Below are positions 15,940 to 24,048 of a DNA stretch of 40,507 nt, one piece after another. The translations under genes were made by a program, and so were the position numbers. Source of the stretch: Bryobacterales bacterium. GTDB taxonomy: Bacteria > Acidobacteriota > Terriglobia > Bryobacterales > Bryobacteraceae. Every line of letters begins with the position of its first letter. The stretch's first letter is position 1. A model generated the notes under the pieces. It ran no database searches and was not told where the DNA came from. It saw only the letters and a list, made by a program, of their open reading frames with translations. The stretch covers positions 1 through 40,507 of the forward strand of contig JAEUQC010000169.1 in NCBI GenBank assembly GCA_016789905.1. Direction: 5' to 3'.

Positions 15940-17961
15940 TCACGGTTTGCCGAGCTGTTCGAGGGCGGCGGCCAGCCCGTCCAATGCAATGGGCTTCGCC
16001 AGAAAACTATCCATGCCGGCTTGCAGACACCTTTGCCTGTCGGACGGTTCGACGCTCGCGGTGAGAGCGACAATCACGCAGCGGGGCCGCGACGAGGCTT
16101 TCTCCAGCTCGCGAATCCGGCGCGTGGCCTGGAAGCCATCCATGACGGGCATTTGGCAATCCATCAGAATCAGGTCGTAGTTCTGAGCGGCCCATTTGTC
16201 GATCCCCTCCTGCCCGTTGACCGCGCTTTCGGCCACATGACCCAAGTGGCGGAGGAGTTTCGAGGTGATGGCGCGATTGACGCCGTTATCATCGACGATG
16301 AGGACGCGCCGGCAGGTCTGTTGGGTTCGCGCGACGGAGTCGAGAGCAGGCTCCTTAGCCACGGGCAGCGTCAGCTCGACACGCACGGTGGTTCCCTTCC
16401 CCGGCGCCGTGTCCAGATCAATAGTCCCGCGCATCGCGTCAACAATTCCCTTGCAGACGGCCAAGCCGAGGCCCAGGCCGCCGAACCTTCGGGCGTCGCC
16501 CTGGTCGGCCTGTTGAAACGCCGTCAACAGCCGGGGCAAGTCCTTCGGGTTCATTCCGATGCCAGTATCGGCAACCTCCAGGCAGACCCGGAGCGACGAC
16601 TCCCCGAGGCGAGTTCCCATGACGCGCAGCGCCACGGTTCCGGTGTCGGTGAACTTGGCGGAGTTATCGACCAGATTCAAGAGTAACTGCTGCAGCCGGG
16701 TTTCATCGCCCTGGACCTGCGCCAGACCGGGGGCCACGTCGACGGTAAAGGCAACGTCTTTGCCCTCGAACCGGTCCCGTGACAATCTGGCGACGCTCTG
16801 CGCCAGGCGACTGAGGTCCAGCGGCGCGGACTCCAACTGAAGTTGCAGTGCCTCCACGCGTGAATACGCCAGCACGTCGTTGACAATCCGGCGGAGAGCG
16901 CGCGAGCTGTTTCGCATGGTCGCCACCAAGGACCTCTGTTCGGGGCTCAGTTCGGACTCGCCCAACAGATCCACAACCCCGATGACCCCTTGCAACGGAG
17001 TGCGCAGTTCGTGACTGACCATTCCGAGGAAAACCGATTTCGCCCGGCTGGCGACGGCCTGTGCCCGATGTGCACGGTAGAGCATGAGAGTTCCGGCGCC
17101 CAAGGCCAGCAGCATTAGTCCAATCAACGCCGATACCGCATTGGCCCGGGTGGCGCGCTGCTCGCTGGCGTAGAGCATGGCGGCTAATTCTATCTCGCTA
17201 TTGGCGCTATCGGCCCACTTCGCGAAATAGGCTCCGAGGCTGCCGTCGCCACGCATCCCGTCGATAGCCTCCCGCAAGCGTTCGGCGGCGTTGCGAGCGC
17301 GGGGCTGAAACATAATCCCCAACGGGATGGTGGTCTCCGGAAGTGATTGGAGATGCAGTGCCGCGCCGGCGCATGCGGCCGGCCGCCGCAAGAGAAGTTG
17401 ATAAGCGACCCTTGCGTTGGCGAACGCGCCATCCGCCGCGCCAGTGCAAAGTTTTTCGACGGCAGCGGCAGCACCGGCCGAGGGAATGGGGATCACGCCG
17501 GGCATTGAAGCCCGCAGCAGCGCTTGGGTTCGAGGATGGTCGTTCACTGCAATACGCGCCGTCGCTTTTCGATCCGGATTAGTGATTAAGGAGAAAGAGT
17601 CCCGAATCCAAGGACGTGTCACGCCATACCCTTGAGAATCGTGGCTATCGGCGAGCGGCCAGAGATCCCCGGCCCCCTTTTCCATGAACTGAAAGTTGAG
17701 GCCGCGGAACAACACCCACTCCAGTTGGATGCCCGACCGACGCGCGGCCTCCTGCACAACTTCGACGGCTAATCCGCCTGGCCGGCCGTCATTGCCTTCC
17801 AGCATGTAGGGCGGATTCTCCCGGTACCCGATCCTGTACGTTTCCTGCCGAGCGCGACGGCCCGGGCGAAGGAAGAAGAAAAGAAGCAAACCGAGGAAGA
17901 TTGCGGAGACGGTCAGCAGTATCCCGGTGAACTTCAGGGAAGGTAAGTTCCAACCGTTCAC
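15940..17961 (-). CDS. BvgS-like hybrid sensor histidine kinase
   Basis: A 673-residue inner-membrane sensor kinase. A first helix spans about 11-31. An extracytoplasmic type-3 solute-binding-protein domain follows at about 40-250 (TYRIGYRENPPYML), and a second helix at about 276-296. The HisKA domain has SHELRTP with phospho-acceptor His317. The ATPase domain has NLVDNSAKF (Asn433), DTGIGM and GGLGLGLAV. A receiver domain starts near 551 (VLIVDD) with phospho-acceptor Asp601 in MDCQMPVMDG. No Hpt domain or separate response regulator is encoded next to it. The binding-protein sensor suggests an amino-acid-like or other small ligand. A 167-bp gap separates it from the upstream regulator gene. 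Confidence 0.94.
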   Translation of the reverse strand: MNGWNLPSLKFTGILLTVSAIFLGLLLFFFLRPGRRARQETYRIGYRENPPYMLEGNDGRPGGLAVEVVQEAARRSGIQLEWVLFRGLNFQFMEKGAGDLWPLADSHDSQGYGVTRPWIRDSFSLITNPDRKATARIAVNDHPRTQALLRASMPGVIPIPSAGAAAAVEKLCTGAADGAFANARVAYQLLLRRPAACAGAALHLQSLPETTIPLGIMFQPRARNAAERLREAIDGMRGDGSLGAYFAKWADSANSEIELAAMLYASEQRATRANAVSALIGLMLLALGAGTLMLYRAHRAQAVASRAKSVFLGMVSHELRTPLQGVIGVVDLLGESELSPEQRSLVATMRNSSRALRRIVNDVLAYSRVEALQLQLESAPLDLSRLAQSVARLSRDRFEGKDVAFTVDVAPGLAQVQGDETRLQQLLLNLVDNSAKFTDTGTVALRVMGTRLGESSLRVCLEVADTGIGMNPKDLPRLLTAFQQADQGDARRFGGLGLGLAVCKGIVDAMRGTIDLDTAPGKGTTVRVELTLPVAKEPALDSVARTQQTCRRVLIVDDNGVNRAITSKLLRHLGHVAESAVNGQEGIDKWAAQNYDLILMDCQMPVMDGFQATRRIRELEKASSRPRCVIVALTASVEPSDRQRCLQAGMDSFLAKPIALDGLAAALEQLGKP

Positions 17962-18128
17962 ACCTTAGACATATCGACTTAGGCCGGTAAGTGCAAGAGC
18001 AAATAACACGATTTCGGTCAAAGAACGTTTCGCAAACCCCGTCGAGGCGCTGGCGGGAAGCGATAAGCAGTCCATGTGAGGCAGGGGACGGGGAGTGCCG
18101 TGCATCACGCGCGGCCCGCGGCTGGGGT
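17962..18128. other. Leader of the histidine kinase gene
   Basis: 167 bp between the regulator stop and the kinase start, both on the minus strand. Long enough for a separate promoter; no convincing promoter, hairpin or small gene was recognised. Confidence 0.4.
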
Positions 18129-19250
18129 CTACATGACGATGGCGCCAGTGGTGGAAGTATCGTAACCAGCCAAGACCTCCAACTTCCGGCGAAGGGCGGC
18201 CCGTTGCAGAACGTCCAGAAATGCCTGCACGGCAGGCAGTTGGGCCGTCTGGCGACGCATGACAAGATCGTAGCGCGCACTATGGAGCGGTACGAAATCG
18301 AGATGAAACGCCTGCGCCGCGGAACGCGTGGCGAGGCAAGCGTCGGCTTCGCCAGTGACGACAGTATAGGCGGCGGCAAGATGGCCAAACGCTACTTTGT
18401 TGTAACCGAACACGCGCGCCGTCTCCACGCCCGCCGTTTCCAGAAGTCTGTCGAGCAGAGCGCGACTGCCAGAACCCGGCTCCCGATTGGCGATCCGGGT
18501 ACCGCGGCGCGCGAGATCTTCGGGCTTCTGGATCCCTTTTGGATTTCCCGGCGCGACGACGAAACCTTCCTCCCAGCGAGCGAATGTCACGACGGTCAAT
18601 TCCTCACCGGGGAACTGTTTGCGCAGGAACGGCAGGTTGAACTCACCGGATTTGGGATCCTCCAAATGAGAGCCGGCGATATGCACCTTTCCCTCCACCA
18701 TCCAGTGCAGCGCAAGTCTGCTGGAGGCGCCAGCGGCAACAACTTCGACGCCGCTGCTTTTTTCCACCATGGAGGTGAGCAGCCCAGTCGCCGGATCACA
18801 ACCGGCCAGGACAAGCCGCTTGCGGGCCGCGCCGTCATTGGCAAAGACCAACATCTGCGCACGGCCCTTGGCGCGGCCGGCGCTTTTCACGATTCCGTCT
18901 GCCTCCGGCATGTAGAAGGGCAACGCACTCACGGGAACGCTCACCCAGCGAGAACCAACCTGAGACACGCGCACCGGTTGTCCTGGCACGGCCGGCTCGG
19001 CACTGAGCATGTCGGCGGAAAGCAATTCCGGGCCCGCGGCGGCATCCTCCTTAAGCGCAAATAGCTCGTCGACGGAGACTTCCAAATGTCTTGCCAGATG
19101 CAAGGCAACCTCGGTATTCGGCACATAGGTTCCGGCCTCGATGGCGTGGATGGTCTGGCGGCTGACGTTGACGCGCCGGGCGAGGTCCGAGGCGCCGACG
19201 CCCCGGCTTTTGCGTATCTGGGCGAGACGGTTTTCGACGCGCACTTTCAC
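18129..19250 (-). CDS. HTH (XRE-type) regulator with PBP-like sensor domain
   Basis: A 373-residue cytoplasmic transcription factor. Residues about 5-62 are an XRE-type helix-turn-helix (LARRVNVSRQTIHAIEAGTY). Residues about 110-360 resemble the periplasmic-binding-protein-like domain found in molybdate-type regulators (PF12727 kind), with LVLAGCDPATGLLTSMVEKS and REPGSGSRALLDRLL. Such proteins sense a small ligand through this domain; molybdate is the usual guess, but no molybdenum gene is nearby. GTG 19250 is chosen because AAGGAG lies 8 nt upstream; the longer frame extends into the preceding receptor gene. An inverted repeat just upstream may allow autoregulation. Confidence 0.87.
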   Translation of the reverse strand: MKVRVENRLAQIRKSRGVGASDLARRVNVSRQTIHAIEAGTYVPNTEVALHLARHLEVSVDELFALKEDAAAGPELLSADMLSAEPAVPGQPVRVSQVGSRWVSVPVSALPFYMPEADGIVKSAGRAKGRAQMLVFANDGAARKRLVLAGCDPATGLLTSMVEKSSGVEVVAAGASSRLALHWMVEGKVHIAGSHLEDPKSGEFNLPFLRKQFPGEELTVVTFARWEEGFVVAPGNPKGIQKPEDLARRGTRIANREPGSGSRALLDRLLETAGVETARVFGYNKVAFGHLAAAYTVVTGEADACLATRSAAQAFHLDFVPLHSARYDLVMRRQTAQLPAVQAFLDVLQRAALRRKLEVLAGYDTSTTGAIVM

Positions 19251-19258
19251 CGGCTGAG

Positions 19259-19264
19259 CTCCTT
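19259..19264 (-). promoter_or_regulatory. Shine-Dalgarno that sets the regulator start
   Basis: AAGGAG on the minus strand, 8 nt before GTG 19250. It supports this start over the frame extending another 165 codons upstream. Confidence 0.7.
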
Positions 19265-19323
19265 GGCGTGTGGCCTGGGTTGTCTGCGCGATTTTCACCA
19301 GCGCGCAGGCCAGGATCGCGCAA

Positions 19324-19340
19324 ACACGATTGCGTCGTGT
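19324..19340. promoter_or_regulatory. Inverted repeat ACACGA-N5-TCGTGT upstream of the regulator
   Basis: A perfect 6-bp inverted repeat with a 5-nt spacer lies 74 bp before the regulator start, in the 127-bp gap after the Oar-like receptor. The same half-sites recur upstream of that receptor at 22740-22796. It is a candidate operator for the HTH regulator; this is inferred, not shown. Confidence 0.4.
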
Positions 19341-19377
19341 ATACGCGACTCCCATCATACGCCACTGGAGAAGAGCA

Positions 19378-22300
19378 TCAAAACCGGATCTTGCCGACAA
19401 ACTCGAAGACTCGCGGATCCAGGGCGGTGGTGATGGTTCCAAAAGCGGGATTGCCGAAACTGGCGTTGGGATTGCCCAGCGGCGGCGTGTTGGTGGTGTT
19501 GAAGGCTTCCGCGCGGAGTTCCAGGATGACCCGCTCGGCCAGGCGGAGGCTTTTGCCCAGCATGAGATCGAGCGTTTTGTAACCCGGCCCGACAACCGGA
19601 TTTCGAGAGGCGGAGCCGAGGGTGAACTGAGGCGACTGGCTGAAGGCGGCAGTGTGAAACCAGCGGTTGGTGGAGCGTTGGGCTGCCGGCAAGACGGGGC
19701 TGGCAAGCAGATTCGGCCGCTGGATGCCGAAACCGGCGAAGGCATTCAGGTTTGTGGCTTGGGTAACCGCGAGCGGGCTTCCCGACTGAACGCGAACGAT
19801 ACCGGCCACCTGCCAACCGCCCGCAACCACGTCCTTCCAGCCGGCGAGCGGGCGGGCGCGGCCCTGACCGAAGGGGAGATTGGAGACGAAACCGGAGGAG
19901 AAAATGTGCGGTACGCTGCCGGTGGAGACATCCTTCTCCAGCCTCTTATTGAAGCTATCGGCGGCCTGGAAATTGGTGGCGGGGCCGGTGAGGACGGCCG
20001 AGTCAAACACGGCGCCGGCATCGTCGATGAGCCGGGAGAAGGTGTAGGCGGCGGTAAAGGTGAAGCCGCTCGAGGAACGCTTTTCAAGGCGCGATTGAAA
20101 CGAGTGATACGTGGAGTGGCCGGTGTTGTTGCGGTAGAGGGCGACGGTGGTGAAGCGCGGATAGGGGCGAAGCAACTGACCGCGAGCGATGGCGGCGGCG
20201 CCGAGCGGAGAAGCGGCGGGAATTTCGCCAAAGTATGGGTTGGGAACCTGTTGCGTGAGTTGCGCGCCGAGGGAGAGTTGCTCCACAGTAAGTTGGTTGA
20301 GATTCACGTCGGGCACACCAAGACGAGTGAGTTTCGAGCCGAGGTAGCCGGCCTCCACGCTCCAATGGGCGCCGAAGGTTTTTTGTAATGTGAAGTTCCA
20401 CTGCTGCGCGTAGCCGCTGCCGTTGTCGCGCTGGACGCCGAAGACGCCCTGGCCAAGGCCAGCGTTGGGGCCAAACGGACGGGCGGTGACCGCGGACCCG
20501 TTCGACAGGACGAAGGCCGGCTGGATGCCGTCCAGCGATTGTTGCCCGAGGGTTTGAATGAACGGGAAAAGGGGTGTGGTAAACGGGGTAGTAATGCCGG
20601 CCTGTTCGATCCAGGTGAGCCCGTACCCGGCGCGGACGACGAAAGAGTCCGTTCCTTTGAATGCGATGCCGGTGCGAGGAGCGAAGTTTGCTTTCTCCAG
20701 ATTCCGGGCGCTATGCGGGTTTCCGGCGTCCCCGAGCCGTTCGAGTTGCTGCGTGTGGAGGTTAAAGATGGCGCCGCGGCCGTTGCGGATGGTAGATGGA
20801 AAATTGAGTGTATAGCGGACACCAAGGTTGAGTGTGAGCCGGCGGGTGGCGCGCCAATCGTCCTGCAGAAAGAACTCGGCGATGCGGGCGAGCGGACGGA
20901 TGGTTTCCGGCTGCGAGTCGATACTAAAGCGTCCGACCTGACCGGTGAGGAATGAGGCGAACGCATCACCGGTGTTGGCGAGCACGGCGCCGGCAGGGGA
21001 GATGGCGGCCGTGAAGATGCTGGTGAACTGGAAGTTGCCGGTGGGGCTGGCGGGTTGGAGAACGTCCAGCGATTGGAGGCGGATATCAGCGCCGAGTTTC
21101 AAGCTGTGGCCGTTCTGCGAGAACGAATAATTGTCGATGAACTGCGTAACCGAGGTGGTGAAGTTCGCGTTGCTGTTCTGCGGGGGCCCGAGTTGCTGAT
21201 AGCCAACGATGTCGTAGTTGGGCAGCACATTGGGGAAGGAACTGAGGGGGATATTGGGAATGCGCGTGACTTGCGCGAGGGACTGGCCGAGGAGACCGGC
21301 ACGGCGAGCGAAGGCGCGGCGGGTGTAACCGAAACGGAGTTGATTGACGGCCGCGGGTGAGACCGTGAACGCGTGTTCGGCGGCGAGACCGGCGGCGCGA
21401 GTGACGGTGTTGCCGATGACTCCGGCGGTGAGGTTGCCGCTGCCATCGGGGAGCGGGGTGGCGGGCCGGCTGGCGTCATGGAGCGAGGAGTAGCGGGCGA
21501 AAACACGGTGGCGGGAGGCGAAGTAGCGATCGAGACGGCCGTCGAACTGATCGGCGGCAGTGGTGTCGGATCCGGCCAGAAGGTAGTTGTTGGCCAGGGT
21601 CTCCGCGCCGGCGGCGGTGAAGACATTGGGCAAAGGGTATCGATGGACAACAGCTTGCGCGGCGGGGTCCAGGCGGGAGCCGGGGATGGTATTGGCCGCG
21701 AATGGGTCACGGAGCCACCTGCCGCCGGAGATGCGGGTGGAAGCGGGATCGAAGACCGGGCCGGAGAAGACGGCGCGGCGCTGCGCGGAACTCGGGACAG
21801 TGCTGGCGCGGACGACGCCGGAAGCGACGCGCGTGCCCTGCCAATCCGCAAAGAAGAACGTGCGGTTCGTTTGGATGGGGCCGCCAAGAACGAACCCGTA
21901 CTGATTGCGGCGGAAGCGCGGCTTGGGCCCGGCGAGGGCGAAGAGGTTCCGAGCGTTGAGTCTTTCATTGCGGAGGAATTCGAACAGGACACCGTGGAAC
22001 TCATTGGTTCCCGCCTTCTGGTTCACCATGATGACGCCGCCGTTGGAGCGTCCGTATTCAGCGGAGTAGCTATTGACCTCGACACGGAACTCATCTATGG
22101 CGTCGATGATGGGATAAAAGGCCACCTGGCCGGGTTCCGGTTGCAGCACGCTAATGCCGTCGTAGATGTATTCGCTTACGCGGGGCCGCGAACCATTGAT
22201 GCGAGGCAGCAGGTTGCCGGGGGGCAGGTTTACGCCGGGCGACAACGCAATGAGGGGGACGAAGTTACGGCCATCGAGCGGGAGCGAAACGACCCTCTTC

Positions 22301-22725
22301 CGCTCCACGGCGAAGGCGACGGCGCCACTGGCGGATTGCAGAAGCGGCGCGTCCGCAGTGACACGCACGGCCTGGGCGGCGTCGCCTATGATGAGATCCA
22401 AATCAATGACGACGCGATCACCCACGCGGAGTACGATACCGTGGCGGGTGAGCGGCGCAAAGCCTTCGCGAGAAATGCTGAGCCGGTATTCGCCAGGCGG
22501 AAGCGCGAGGAACTGGTAGCGGCCGGCCGCGGTGGCGTATGCTACCGATTCGATTCCCGTTGTGACGCTGGCCAGCCGCACCTCCGCGTTGCTGACGGCA
22601 AGAGAGTCCGGATCGCGCACTGTGCCGAAGAGTTCGGCTTTCGCCGATTGGGCGGCGAGGGCGCAGGCAGTGAGGACCACCGAGACAGCAAGGGGGAGCG
22701 CGCAGCGCGACAGTCGCTTTGGCAC
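19378..22725 (-). CDS. Oar-like TonB-dependent outer-membrane receptor (second copy)
   Basis: A 1115-residue outer-membrane protein. The signal peptide ends near ALAAQSAKA. A carboxypeptidase-regulatory-like domain spans about 30-110 (LFGTVRDPDSLAVSNAEV, GRYQFLALPPGEYRLS). A plug-like region follows (SLPLDGRNFVPLIALSPGVN, YIYDGISV, AEYGRSNGGVIMVNQKAGTN) and then a long beta barrel. The final residue is Phe (GKIRF), as expected for BAM-assembled barrels. The family is greatly expanded in Solibacter-type Acidobacteria and is thought to import polymers or large ligands; the substrate is unknown. It follows the TPR gene by 86 bp, a gap full of inverted repeats, so it may have its own promoter. 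Confidence 0.93.
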   Translation of the reverse strand: MPKRLSRCALPLAVSVVLTACALAAQSAKAELFGTVRDPDSLAVSNAEVRLASVTTGIESVAYATAAGRYQFLALPPGEYRLSISREGFAPLTRHGIVLRVGDRVVIDLDLIIGDAAQAVRVTADAPLLQSASGAVAFAVERKRVVSLPLDGRNFVPLIALSPGVNLPPGNLLPRINGSRPRVSEYIYDGISVLQPEPGQVAFYPIIDAIDEFRVEVNSYSAEYGRSNGGVIMVNQKAGTNEFHGVLFEFLRNERLNARNLFALAGPKPRFRRNQYGFVLGGPIQTNRTFFFADWQGTRVASGVVRASTVPSSAQRRAVFSGPVFDPASTRISGGRWLRDPFAANTIPGSRLDPAAQAVVHRYPLPNVFTAAGAETLANNYLLAGSDTTAADQFDGRLDRYFASRHRVFARYSSLHDASRPATPLPDGSGNLTAGVIGNTVTRAAGLAAEHAFTVSPAAVNQLRFGYTRRAFARRAGLLGQSLAQVTRIPNIPLSSFPNVLPNYDIVGYQQLGPPQNSNANFTTSVTQFIDNYSFSQNGHSLKLGADIRLQSLDVLQPASPTGNFQFTSIFTAAISPAGAVLANTGDAFASFLTGQVGRFSIDSQPETIRPLARIAEFFLQDDWRATRRLTLNLGVRYTLNFPSTIRNGRGAIFNLHTQQLERLGDAGNPHSARNLEKANFAPRTGIAFKGTDSFVVRAGYGLTWIEQAGITTPFTTPLFPFIQTLGQQSLDGIQPAFVLSNGSAVTARPFGPNAGLGQGVFGVQRDNGSGYAQQWNFTLQKTFGAHWSVEAGYLGSKLTRLGVPDVNLNQLTVEQLSLGAQLTQQVPNPYFGEIPAASPLGAAAIARGQLLRPYPRFTTVALYRNNTGHSTYHSFQSRLEKRSSSGFTFTAAYTFSRLIDDAGAVFDSAVLTGPATNFQAADSFNKRLEKDVSTGSVPHIFSSGFVSNLPFGQGRARPLAGWKDVVAGGWQVAGIVRVQSGSPLAVTQATNLNAFAGFGIQRPNLLASPVLPAAQRSTNRWFHTAAFSQSPQFTLGSASRNPVVGPGYKTLDLMLGKSLRLAERVILELRAEAFNTTNTPPLGNPNASFGNPAFGTITTALDPRVFEFVGKIRF

Positions 22726-22739
22726 AACACAGGCATGTT

Positions 22740-22796
22740 AACACGACAGCGGCTGGTTGTGTTGTGCGAGTAACACTGTCGTGTTCTCACGACACC
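22740..22796. promoter_or_regulatory. Nested inverted repeats upstream of the second receptor
   Basis: AACACGACAG (22740-22749) and its exact reverse complement CTGTCGTGTT (22776-22785) flank 26 nt. A further CACGACA at 22789-22795 pairs with TGTCGTG at 22778-22784 around TTCT. AACAC-TGTC-GTGTT at 22772-22785 is also palindromic. The region lies 15-71 bp before the receptor start and looks like a multi-site operator or RNA hairpin leader. Confidence 0.5.
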
Positions 22797-22811
22797 GAGC
22801 GCGGCGATGCA

Positions 22812-24041
22812 TCAAGGCCGCGGCGGGGCGGGGCGCGTAGCGGGACGCATCGTGCCGAGCCGCTCCGCCTGCGAGTTCTCCAGCTTTCTTTTCACCGCCG
22901 CGGCCTGGGCGAACAGCTTTCTGGCGGCATCGCGGTCGCCCTGCTGTTGGCGGATTTGGGCGAGGGTATTGTAGGGTCCGGGCGTGGCGGGGTCGAGCCG
23001 GATGGCTTCGGCGAGCGCGACGGCCGCCGCTTCCCATTCGCCCTTCTGTTTGAGGGCCGTTCCGAGCATGTAGTGGGCTTCCGCATAGTCCGGGCGGCCG
23101 GCGACGGCGCGCCGCATGGCGTCCGCGGTTTCATCGATATCGCCGTTCTGCCAGCAGGTGATGCCCAGCGTATAGTGGGCCTCAACCATAGCCGGGTCCA
23201 GGAGCAGAGCCTGCCGGAAGGCGGCCTTTGCTTCGGTCAATTGGTCCTTCTGCTTGAGCGCAAGCCCGAGATCGTAATGGATGACGGCGACGCCGGGATG
23301 CTCCGCCGCGAGGCGGCGAAACTGCGCCAATGCGGCGTCGTAATCGCCCATTTGGAGGTAGGTGTAGCCGGTATTGATTTGTGCTGTCCGGTTATTGGGG
23401 TCTGCCTTGAGGATGGTTTGAAACTGAGCCAGCCCTTCCTTCGCCATTCCGAGTTCGACCTGCATGAGGCCGAGGCTGTTGCGATACTCCGCGTCGGCCG
23501 GCTTCAGGCGCACGGCTTGGAGATAGGCATCGCGCGCGCCCCTCATATCGCCCATACGCTGGCGCGCCAGGCCGGCGATGTTCCATGCATCCGCGCGGGC
23601 GGGGGCGGCGAGGGCCTCCCGCAGCGCGCCCTTTGCGTCGCCGGCTTCCCAAAGCATGTTGGCCAACCGGAACCTGTATTCGGCGTTCTTTGGGTCGAGA
23701 CGCGCGGCTTCGGTGGCGGCGGTGATGGCACGGGCGGAATCCTTGCGGAGCCACAAGGCGACACCCAAGTGAAAGTGCGCCGGGGCGTAGCGCGGGTCGA
23801 GGGCGATGGCTTGTTCAAAGCGGGGCACGGCTTCAGCCTGACGCCCGAGGACGGCGAGCAGAAAGCCGATTTCGTCCTGCAGATCCGCCGCGCGCGGGGA
23901 GGCCTGCGCGGCGCGTTCAAACGCAGCGAGCGCCGCCGCCGCGTTTCCCTTCGCCTTCCAGGCGCGTCCTTCGGCCCGCGCATCGATAGGCGTTTGGGCG
24001 GCGATGGTGATCGCCGCCCAAAGCAGCACCAGCAGTTTCAT
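22812..24041 (-). CDS. Exported TPR-repeat protein
   Basis: A 409-residue protein with signal peptide MKLLVLLWAAITIAAQ followed by about ten tetratricopeptide repeats through residue about 380 (for example AHFHLGVALWLRKDSARAI and AHYMLGTALKQKGEWEAAA), then a proline-rich tail. It should act in the periplasm as a protein-binding scaffold. It starts 7 bp after the stop of the first Oar-like receptor and is almost certainly co-transcribed with it, so the receptor is the likely partner. No enzymatic domain is visible. Confidence 0.9.
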   Translation of the reverse strand: MKLLVLLWAAITIAAQTPIDARAEGRAWKAKGNAAAALAAFERAAQASPRAADLQDEIGFLLAVLGRQAEAVPRFEQAIALDPRYAPAHFHLGVALWLRKDSARAITAATEAARLDPKNAEYRFRLANMLWEAGDAKGALREALAAPARADAWNIAGLARQRMGDMRGARDAYLQAVRLKPADAEYRNSLGLMQVELGMAKEGLAQFQTILKADPNNRTAQINTGYTYLQMGDYDAALAQFRRLAAEHPGVAVIHYDLGLALKQKDQLTEAKAAFRQALLLDPAMVEAHYTLGITCWQNGDIDETADAMRRAVAGRPDYAEAHYMLGTALKQKGEWEAAAVALAEAIRLDPATPGPYNTLAQIRQQQGDRDAARKLFAQAAAVKRKLENSQAERLGTMRPATRPAPPRP

Positions 24042-24048
24042 TCTTACA

